Shown here: piece after piece, positions 22,760-32,200 of the stretch
Layout: each line of letters starts with the position of its first letter
Numbering within the stretch: position 1 is the stretch's first letter
NCBI RefSeq assembly: GCF_015706575.1
Contig: NW_024037062.1
Coordinates: 554,811 to 618,810, forward strand
Origin: Patiria miniata
Taxonomy: Eukaryota; Echinodermata; Asteroidea; Valvatida; Asterinidae
DNA length: 64,000 nt
Direction: 5' to 3'
The notes under the pieces: generated by a model
Databases searched by the model: none
Told to the model about the DNA's origin: nothing
Seen by the model: the letters and a program-made list of their open reading frames with translations, nothing else
Position numbers and translations under genes: made by a program

Positions 22760-24600
22760 CTAGAGGGGGGCAAAACATATTTTTGCCAAAAAATGCCTGT
22801 ACTTCTCAACACATTCTCGATTTATCAGTTTTAGAGGGGGGCAGGGACATTTTTCCCCCCACCCATTAAATTTACACCACTATGACTTCGCCCCTCTTTT
22901 TCTTTTGTTTTTGTTTTTTGTTTTTTGTTTTTGCTTTTCCAAGGGGGGGGGCAAGTGCACCCCCTCGCGATGCCCATGAGTAAGTGTCTACTTTGGGCCT
23001 TTTGAAAATTCTGGGAAAAAATGTTTAAATGTTGAATTAGAAGGTGCTATATGAAATTTTTGGTCCAACATCATCATTTTTTTTTTTATTTTGGCCCAAA
23101 ATTAGATTTTTGTTCATCCAAAATCACACCAATACTTACACAAGGGTTTCAAACACCTAAAAACTCAGTTTAAACAAGAAAACAAAATGACAAAGAGATC
23201 ATACCGGTATGTAGGTTTACTGTACATGTTGCACCTGAACTCAGAGCATGTCAGTCTGTTACCACCGATGTCAGTCTGTTACTGAGCATACTTTTGATCA
23301 CGCCATTTTATCCGGCAGTGATTTACGAAAACAACCACCATTTATAAACAGCAAGGACTTAGCTTTATAATATATTCAGTGTACCGGTCCCATCATTTTG
23401 TATTTGCCAACTTCACGGAGTTTTTCCACTGAACACACAGCTTAGAAAAGGCAGGATGCACAAGTGTCAGTCTGTTGCCCATGGCAACACATAAGTTTAC
23501 CAGAACCCCAACAAAGAACAAATTTGGAGAAAAAAAAATCAGCTTATAGGGGCACTTGCAATGAACAAAATGCACTTGAGTTTAGGTGTTAATTATAACT
23601 TACTGCAACTTTACAGAAGGGATATCTTGTGAAAACCCCACCCAAAATGTCAGTGGAATTGCCCAACGTTAACAAGGTTTCTACAAAATATCCAAAAATT
23701 GGGAGTATGGTATTATTTGTTTGGTTTCTAGCTCATCTCAAAGTTGGCATGTTGCAAACTGTGATATCCCTTTGCAATATGTACATGTACTAGTGAATTT
23801 AGGAGCAGTGATGTTCCCTGCAGTGTACTAGTGGATTTAATGCAGGGATTTTTTCTGTCCCTGAAAAGTGCATGCATGTATAGGGATATCACATTTTGCC
23901 ACACATTTGCCAACTTTGACGTGACCTAATAACAAAACAAAACATATTATACCCCCAATTTATTGATATTTTGTAGAAAACATGTTCAGGTATAATTTCG
24001 TCGAAGTTCGTCTCAAGTTCACTTGATCCACAAGGTCAAATTTAAGTTCAAAGTAAAGGTCAAATGGTCATCATACTTTAAATTACTCCGACATGACATA
24101 TAACGGTAAATTTGGATTCCTTATGATGTTACCTTTCCAAAGCAACCACGGTTAACACATTTGGCCCACAGGTTATGGAAACATGGTCATTTTAAAATTG
24201 GCAGCCGCATGCCAATTTTGACTTACATGTACATGTACATGTACATTGCCAAACAATGGTGGGCAGTATCGCAAAAACCATTCGTCCAATGGCGCTAAAA
24301 CTTAAAATTTCAGCTTTTTCAGCCTAAATTACCCCACACACTAAATATGAGCAAATTTGAAGGAGGTGGGGTTTAACCCATTGGGTGATTTGACACGGAA
24401 TGACCCAATTTATCCAATTAATAATTTTCTGTATTCTTCCCACCTTTACAATCTTTCATAGCTTGTGCAGGCTACAGACAAGTAAGTGAGGCCGCAATAA
24501 AAAAAAACACCAGCTGGAGGGAGACCCAAGAAAGAACCTGCTTCCCACCAAGGTTTCCTTACGTGGAGTTCATACGCTCAGCCCCCCACCCCCCCCCCCC
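22760..24600. other. D upstream region: no gene seen
   Basis: Contains G/T-rich runs (22830-22960), a doubled GATGTCAGTCTGTTAC near 23245-23285, and a TACATG microsatellite at 24222-24246. Coding evidence is absent. Confidence 0.4.
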
Positions 24601-24635
24601 TTCTTTTCACCGTGTCTTCAGGAAAGCTCCAAACA
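24590..24635 (+). promoter_or_regulatory. Leader of gene D with strong 3' splice-site look
   Basis: A C/T-rich tract (about 24583-24605) followed by TTTTCACCGTGTCTTCAG and then GAAAGCTCCAAACA before the ATG. This fits a polypyrimidine tract plus AG acceptor for a 5' UTR intron, and the GTGTCTTCAG core is shared with gene A. Confidence 0.4.
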
Positions 24636-25673
24636 ATGGCAAGACATGTGAACAGGCATGCATGTACATGTATGCTCCTGCTTCTCAGTCTATTACATGT
24701 ATTATGCATGGCCTATGGAAGACTAGATCTTCCCAGAGTTGTGCGAGTCCATGCAGGCAAGAAAAGCCACATTCTGTGTGTCTACACATGTACCGGTACC
24801 TACACAGTTCATGGAGAAGCAGAGAGTTGTAACGTCCAACTGGAATGGCAGGATCGGCCTCCTGAGTTCCTCAGTTTGGAAGGATACTACAATGCCACTC
24901 ATCACTCACTGAAGATGAATGTCCAAGCAGGCAGCCAAGAAATGGATACTTATCGCTACATCACCTGTGTTGCCAAGACAACTGATGGACACGTCATAGA
25001 GGAAGAATCAACCCGGCTAGAAATCTGCCCAGCTGAAACAATGAGTTGCAGATTTGATATGGAGCGTCATCAAGCATCAAACATCGTCAGTTACGTGTTT
25101 GCGTGTGAGTACAAATCCAAATGTGGTACAAAGATGCACTGCCAAAGTAACAGAGAGGGGTTATCATCAAGCTATCTTGGTTTCCATAAAACTGGGCCAT
25201 GGAATGTGGAGAAGTATAAAATTGTAGGTTTGATGCCAGGAGACAATGTGACTTGTCGTCTGGATTCGCCGTCAATTGAGGAGCATCTCCAGACAACAGT
25301 TGAGCTCACGCTGCCGGAAGAATCCCCACCCGAGCAGACAACCCAAGTGCCGAAAACCCAAGCAGTTACAATGCAAACGCCAGACACAGAGACTAAGACA
25401 TACTCAATTTCTTTGTCCTCATTGGTACTTGGGATTCTGTTTGCCATCACGTCAATCCCTCTTATCATAATCGGTGTGAGATTTGTCTACAAGAAATATT
25501 GCAAAAACAAACACGCATGTATCTGTACTGCGCTACCCTGCCAGTACCAGGATACTTGTGAAAGGCCACTGAGGAGTGGAGACAACCAGCATGACCAGTC
25601 AGGGTTCGACAATAGCTGTAGTAGTACACCGCCAAATGCAAATAAATACAGACGAGTAAACTCCTTTCCCTAA
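24636..25673 (+). CDS. Paralogue D: two-Ig-domain membrane protein with extended tail
   Basis: 345-residue type I membrane protein; start ATG at 24636 aligned with paralogue A. Signal peptide about 1-28. Ig-like domain 1 about 29-130 (C48, W71, C111) has a short insertion TGTYTVHG (53-60) between C52 and C65. Domain 2 about 131-226 (C138, C157, C163, C169, C207). Sequons NAT86 and NVT204. The stalk is short (227-257). The membrane helix is about 258-282. The tail is about 60 residues and starts KKYCKN as in C. Where C reads DTD-stop, D reads QDTCERPL and continues, apparently into former 3' UTR, ending NKYRRVNSFP with a YRRV (YxxPhi-like) motif. Ectodomain residues 80-220 are nearly identical to paralogue C. 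Function is unknown. Confidence 0.85.
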   Translation: MARHVNRHACTCMLLLLSLLHVLCMAYGRLDLPRVVRVHAGKKSHILCVYTCTGTYTVHGEAESCNVQLEWQDRPPEFLSLEGYYNATHHSLKMNVQAGSQEMDTYRYITCVAKTTDGHVIEEESTRLEICPAETMSCRFDMERHQASNIVSYVFACEYKSKCGTKMHCQSNREGLSSSYLGFHKTGPWNVEKYKIVGLMPGDNVTCRLDSPSIEEHLQTTVELTLPEESPPEQTTQVPKTQAVTMQTPDTETKTYSISLSSLVLGILFAITSIPLIIIGVRFVYKKYCKNKHACICTALPCQYQDTCERPLRSGDNQHDQSGFDNSCSSTPPNANKYRRVNSFP

Positions 25674-25729
25674 ACAATCCAGCTGGTTAGTCAAAATTAT
25701 TGTTTAGGCATGTACATTTATCAGCAGTT

Positions 25730-25850
25730 ATCGCAACAACATTTGCTTTTGCTATACAATTTTCAGAAATGGATATATTTGGGGGTTGGTACCGGTATAA
25801 TTATTGTACAGCAAGTATGTTACAAATAACCTGTTTAAAGCTTTTAGTTG
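25730..25850 (+). mobile_element. Fragment of the TTAA-flanked repeat family
   Basis: TTTGCTTTTGCTATACAATT then TTCAGAAATGGATATATTTG matches the left part of the family (compare 42920-42960); both ends are missing. Confidence 0.5.
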
Positions 25851-26134
25851 GTGTACATGTATATATTCCGTGTATGTGATATCAAAAATAATTGCCTAGT
25901 CATCACTCTGTAAGTCAAACGATACATGACATTTCTACTGCCCATTTTTCAAGTAAAATATTCAAAAGTGCCTTACAATAAGGAAGTTCATTGAAAGTGA
26001 AATTTTTACTGCAGCATTTCATGCATACTCATGAGGTCCCATACTAAACAGTCTTCCTATTAAAGCAAATTAATATGCATATTACGTACTGTGTAACACA
26101 GTACAAATGTACAAAGTTCAACAGTTGACACCCA

Positions 26135-26446
26135 AGGCCAAGTTCGGGCAAGGACCATTAGTCGACTAGTGGTTGATATGTGACATACCTTACGCCTGCG
26201 CACTAATAGCAAAGTGCGAACGTCTCTAGTCGAACGCAGGTCAAAATGTCATTGCAAAACGTCTGGCTCCTGGCTCCCTGCTGTACGTTATGAACACGCG
26301 CGGCTATGGTTACCAGCAAAGCAACCAACCCCAGTAGGTTGGTTCCAAATAGTCGACTAGCGTAGTTAACCATCGTCGACTAGACAGAGTTCGGGCAAGC
26401 GTTAGTCGACCAATGGTTAACTATAGTCCTTGCGCGAACTTGCCCT
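26135..26446. mobile_element. Miniature inverted-repeat element after gene D
   Basis: Left end GGCCAAGTTCGGGCAAGGAC and right end, in inverse, GGGCAAGTTCGCGCAAGGAC, with GTCGACTA motifs inside. The homologous flank of gene A (near 7345) lacks it, giving an empty site. Confidence 0.6.
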
Positions 26447-26639
26447 GTAATGTTACCATATCTTGGAAACAGCAATGCAGCAATAATTTATCATTGTTCA
26501 CCCAAGGAGAAGCAGCTGATGAATACTGTACACTGGTAGTTCATTTAGAAACGAAATGTACCTCTGTGAACATCTTTGGTCAAGCATAGAGCTAAAAGTT
26601 AGTTGTTGTTAACTTATTTCTGTAACGTCACTCTATTGT

Positions 26640-27215
26640 TAAAGTGTAGATTTCTACGAATCTGCACTGTACAGTGCATTATTTTTCGAATCTACACCTA
26701 CCGGTAACTGTAGATTATTTTAAGAATTTAAAGTTTTTGTTGTGAATAGCATCTGCAAACAATGTATAAATGGGACTTAGAGGCATTCTGGTAATGGTTC
26801 ACTTTAAAATGACAAGAATTGGAAATTTCAGTTGTACACTGTACTTAAAAAAAGTTTGTATTCTAATTCTTATTTTATATGTTTTCATATTTATTTTCTA
26901 TATTTTTATGTTTAAACTTAAACTTAATTCTTTATCGTTTGTCTTAAAATGTACATTATAAAAAATCCAATGGATATCCCTTTGTTAAAGTTTATGTTCA
27001 ATTAAACCATTAAATTTCAGTTACATGTAATTATTTCCTGTTTTCCAAAGTAATGTATTTTCCGAACAAATATATTTCCTGTGGTGAGTAAGATGGCCAT
27101 ATTGGGATTACATATGTGGGCAAAACTCCTCAGAGCAATCCCGTAAAACATGGCATCGAAAGCATTGAATAGTTTTCAGAATCCAGTATAATCCTCAAAT
27201 TACCGGTAGGTTTTG
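26640..27215. other. Spacer with no gene seen
   Basis: AT-rich. A small imperfect palindrome around 26648-26720 (GTAGATTTCTACGAATCTGC and its inverse). No coding support. Confidence 0.35.
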
Positions 27216-27217
27216 CC

Positions 27218-27545
27218 CTTCACCGATGTTTCTTTAAACACTGAATACTCAGTGTGTTACCTCCCGAGTGAAAGTTGGAAAATATCACTTGGGTGGGACT
27301 CGAACCCACGACCTCCTGCTTTCTAGTGCAGATGTCTTACCACTCAACCACTGAGCTAACGGGATCGGTTGGCCGGTTCGAATCTGATGTACATAGCAGC
27401 GGGTACCGCATAAACCATTATAAGATGGAACTTTGCGTCGGGGTGATATAAATCAAATTAGGTTTTGTCCTTCACCGACGTTTTTTTAAACACTGAATAC
27501 TCAGTGTGTTACCTCCCGAGTGAAAGTTGGAAAAAATCCTGTAGT
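27218..27545 (-). repeat. tRNA-derived SINE (one full-length, one partial copy)
   Basis: On the minus strand 27355-27285 reads as a tRNA-like head (AGCTCAGTGGTTGAGTGGTA ... GGTCGTGGGTTCGAGTCCCA), followed by a fixed tail ending in CGGTGAAGGGCAAAAC. A second tail (27465-27540) follows immediately. The head has A and B box-like words, but its 8-nt anticodon loop and lack of a closing acceptor stem argue against a functional tRNA. Confidence 0.7.
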
Positions 27546-28004
27546 ATAATCCTGTATAATCCTGTAGCTGTAACATAGCTGTAAGTGTAAGTGTACAGAC
27601 AATGACAACAGAGGTGGCATGCAGTCATGATGGTTGTGAAAATTATATTTGTAAATTTATACATTATGTAAGACAATTTCTGCTTTCGAAAATGCTTTCA
27701 AAAATAAATGTCTACATGTACTTTCAAAAATGCATTCTTCTGAATGTGTAGGTTTAAGTTTGACAAAAAACCTATTTTGATTTAAGGCGGAAGAAAAAAA
27801 ACCTATAGATACATGTACATTTTAATAAGGCAAATAATTTGACATTATTTTTAATTAAATATTCTAATTTTAAGGAAGAAAAACAGGCTGAATAAACATG
27901 ATAAAGATTGAGCTAGACAAAAAAAGTATTGGAAGGGGGGACTTTCTTTTTTGGTTGAGTGTAGTACACAGGCGTAATTCAATTGATTTTCATGACGTTT
28001 CACC

Positions 28005-28470
28005 ACAGAAGTTTTCACTAATTTCAAACTTCCGTAGCCCCTCCAGGAATACCCAAGGAAGATGACGGATAACCACGGATGCACTAACCCTAACCCTGCC
28101 AGACGCAGCACAGTGCATCAGGTGGAAAAGTCTGGTGCACTTTGATGCATTCAGCTACCAACACCACTGCATACATTACCACTTCTGAGACAATGAGAAC
28201 TAGCCCCATAGAACAATGCCACAGTTGTATCCTGCTGCGTTGGGGGACCACAGACTCTGAGGCAGTGTGGCCTTGAGACTTTTGCCTGATGGATCTTGCT
28301 GCACTGGGCAGGCTTGTCATTTAGACAAGTGTTGCATGTTGCTGCGTTTGGCAGGGTTTCTAGCCAAAATACCCTGGAGGGTTAGGGCTAAGGATGAATA
28401 CGGTACTCCTACAGTTTATAACGAATTTCAAACCGCAGACATCCGTAGCTCCAAACCGTAAATGTGTGAC
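28005..28470. repeat. Imperfect inverted repeat shared with 32340-32500
   Basis: ACCCTGCCAGACGCAGCA (28092) is answered by TGCTGCGTTTGGCAGGGT (28343). The right half also matches 32380-32490 in the opposite orientation. Confidence 0.6.
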
Positions 28471-29109
28471 TAGGGCTTTTAGTTTCATTTGTATCCACCA
28501 AGTTGCTTATTTGAGGCAGAGGGTGTCATCTTGTGTGGTTGCTTTTTTCAGAGAGGGAATGCAATCTCACTATCTGTTCATAGAAAGGGCCCCAGAACAT
28601 GAATAGCAATCTAACCTTAAATTCACCAACAAAACATCCTCGGAAATTTGTCGATGTTTCAACTTTTTGGAACGTTTTGTCAATTGTTCCACATTTTGAC
28701 CAAAAAAGTATATTGTATGAATGGTAATAAAAACGTGATGGAGCAGTTTCAAACGTCTGGTTTCAAACCAAGTAGGGGCCTGGTCACTGATAATGACTGA
28801 AGCCGAAAATATATCGTGACTATGGAAAAATCATTGACAAAAATGACAAAAATACGCCGTGACACAATGACAAGGTGACAAAGAGAATGGTAACTATGAC
28901 GATGTCCAATTACAACGACAACGGCCATGCAATCATGATGACTGTGGAAAGGACAATGAAATGCATTACCATGGTAAATTCTAGGATGAAGTTGAGAATG
29001 GTGACAATTGCGCAATAATAATAATAAGGATGAAATCAATGACAACAATGATGACGATGCAGACAATGAAAATAAAAACAATGTCAATGGCATGTCGTTA
29101 AATACTTAC

Positions 29110-29215
29110 ATATCTGACCACAGCCTCTTTGCCCGCCAGTCTTCTGAACTGTTCTCTAGCGGCATCAAGGTCCATGCCATGATTCTGCCGACTACTGCCA
29201 AAATGCTCATCATTC
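29110..29215 (-). CDS. HERC4: HERC-like exon 9 (linker)
   Basis: Acceptor CTTTTGTTCCTGACAG, donor GTAAGTATT. Encodes NDEHFGSSRQNHGMDLDAAR then EQFRRLAGKEAVVRY. It ends in phase 0. No following exon was found to the left. Confidence 0.85.
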
Positions 29216-32200
29216 CTGTCAGGAACAAAAGTAAAACACAGACATAAATCCCGTTTGAATCCAGTAAATTACTGACATCACAGACAACCGAAACACCAAA
29301 ATCCCAAGTCTGATCAAAAGTAATCTCACAAGTCCATTCTCAAGCCAAGTAACAAATCAATCAAAAGTAAATCACAAGTAAAGGTTAGAAGCAATGCGGT
29401 CGGTCAGTCGTGGTGCCTTCCGCTTGCCAGCAGACCTGGACAATCAGAGATCTCCAACCTTGTCTGTTTTGTGCTGCGGTATGAACAATTAAAAATAATA
29501 ATGTCTTTGTCACAGTATATTTGGGTACTTTGTGACTTGATTTGGGACTGATTGACTTGTGATGAACTTGATTGGTCACCCTCTGGCTTGATAACAAGAA
29601 TTCAAAAAACAGAAAGTAAAATTGTTGAACAAAATAGTTGGAATTTTTAATTTTTGACTGAAAAGTTTTGATTTTTTGACCAAAAAGTCAAAATTTATGA
29701 ATGGGAATAAATATGTGCTTGGTCGGTATTAAACACTATGTTTAAGACTGGTTGGAGTCTGAAATACTATTAGTCACCCTCGGTAAGATAAAAGTAGTCC
29801 AGACTCCAACCAGTCTTAAAAACAGTGTTTAATACTGACCAAGCACATATTTATTCCCATTCATAAATACCTTTTTGGTCAAAAAATCAAAAACTTTTCG
29901 GTCCAAAAGTCAAAACAAGTCAAAAATTAAAAATTCCAACGATTTTGTTCAATAATTTTACTTTCTGTTTTTTTGAAACACCCCTCTAGCTATAAAATAG
30001 AGTGTCCAGCTCGAGATTAAGATGTAAACAACTCCTTTTATGGAAATTGGTGCACGCGGCACGTACTTCGCGATGACGCACAGATGCAGCTGTGGTGAGT
30101 GTGTTGTGAATCTAGGACTATGAAATACTGACTCACTGGTAGTACTGAGCATGCCTACGTGAGAATTGTGAACGTTCAACCAGTAACACAGTAAAAGGCA
30201 TAATTTCATAGGAGTCCAAATTTCACGCGACACTGGAAAAGTGATCTGATACACCGTGCCCTCTGGAGACGTGTGTACAATAGGGAACAAAAGATTGTAT
30301 ACGTCTCCACAGGGCAATTTCTATAGATGAATACGTCTCCACAAGGTTATCACGAAATAGATATATGGATTTTACTCAAAAACTAGGAATTTCCAAGGTG
30401 GGTTGATCTGTCACAAATGGAAGAGTTTTAGAAAAGGGATCTACAAGTCCAAATTTTAGCCAAGGAAATTTATTCTGGTTAAAATAAGAGCATTTTGAAA
30501 CGTCACTTTCAAACTCGAAAACTTTACTACACCAGAACAAAGAAATGTCTCCACAAGGATACACATTTCAGTATGTGTGTTTAAGACCAGCCAGCTATGT
30601 CTTTATCATCCGTTTAAGACCTGCCATGTGACGAGCTCTCGACCAATGGGAATGGGTAATCTGTCTTAGTTATTTATGAATGGCAGTTTAAACCCACCAA
30701 TGTGACAGGCTCTCGATCGGTAAGAAAAGGTATTAACCGTCCCAGGTATATATTTATGAATAAAACAGTACATGTGAATTGGGTTATCTCAACATGGCAA
30801 TTTTTGAAAATCAAAATGTTCTAGAAAACTTTGAGCACATGACCCACTTGACCCAATAACGGAGACAAATTTGACTAACGTTTTGAGGAAGGAAGCGTTC
30901 AGGCATGCAGCTGATGAGAAGACTTCTTCTATGGAGCTCATGACGGGCTCTGAGAGACTCTCTGTGGAGGATGCTGCCTCTAAGGTATCCATGAAGACCG
31001 CATCAATGGTTGCTATGTGATTATCGATGGGTATCTCTCGATGGTCCACAACATCTTCAGAAGCCTGGAAAGAGAAATCAATAGATCATGTAGATACAGT
31101 GGAGCACAGCTATAACGAACATCGTGGGATCCACAGAAAGTGTTCGTAATAACGATCGTTCGGTATAGCGATTTTGAACGGCCGGTACCCTCTGTTGACC
31201 AATAGCGAACCGGCATTTGTCACATCCCGCGGCCGCACGAGGAGTCGGAAACTTGAGCAATGGGTGGTGTTCCCTTTTATTCCTTGGGGAAATAATAGCC
31301 ATCTATCACTCTTCAACATTCAAACACGATGTAACTATGGGTCCTTTGATGTTCGGGAATTAAAAGCGCACAAATAGTGTTAAATACATGTACAACCAGT
31401 AGATTTTGTTTAGTTGTTGACTTTATTTCAACAACAATGTTCGGTACTTTTTGTACAATAAAACCGGGAGCCAAGGATGATGTTTGGTATAACCGAATGT
31501 TTGGTATAGCGGTGTTCGGTATTGCAGCGTTCCACTGTACATGTAGTATATTGAGAAAACTTTTGAGAGCTCTATTTTTGTTCATGTCCCATCTCCGACC
31601 TCATCTGCTGGAGATTGCCTTGCCCCAACAGAGGGAGGAGACCCCTCAACTACGTCGACACTGTATGCAATGATGTGAGCCAGCACGTTGATGTCATCAC
31701 CACGGCCATGGCGGACAAGAGAGTCTGGAAGAGTTTGGTTTCATCCAACTCGGCTGCGGCCGCCCAATAATAACAAAATCTATACGCACATTCGTGCCAA
31801 TTGTCTGAAACTGTACCTGGGGGAAGTACCGGTAAATAAACGACGCAACAAAAAAAGTTCTATAGCAACGGTTTAGCCTTAAGTGGGGTGTGTAAGCAAC
31901 AAATCATTGGAAACCCAAGTCAAACTCATGTCAGAAAACTTTCAATTTTTCAGAGGCAAGCATGAAAGAATGGTGAATGCCGTTTTCATTTTTGTGGGCA
32001 CACGTAAAAGAAAATCCCCAAAGAAATTTCACAAATTAATTCTATATCATATTTTATGTGGGTCCTACTCAACAACTAAACAATGTGCTCATGAAAAAAT
32101 GTCACTCAGCAATCAATCATTTCTTTACTATCCCATTTCGAATCAGTAGGAAGCCGGCATAAAATGGAATGCTCAACTAAGCTGTTGGCTTAATGTCCAT

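Noticed and set aside
28084..28098. Telomere-like CTAACCCTAACCCT
   Set aside because: Only two units, inside an inverted repeat shared with another site.
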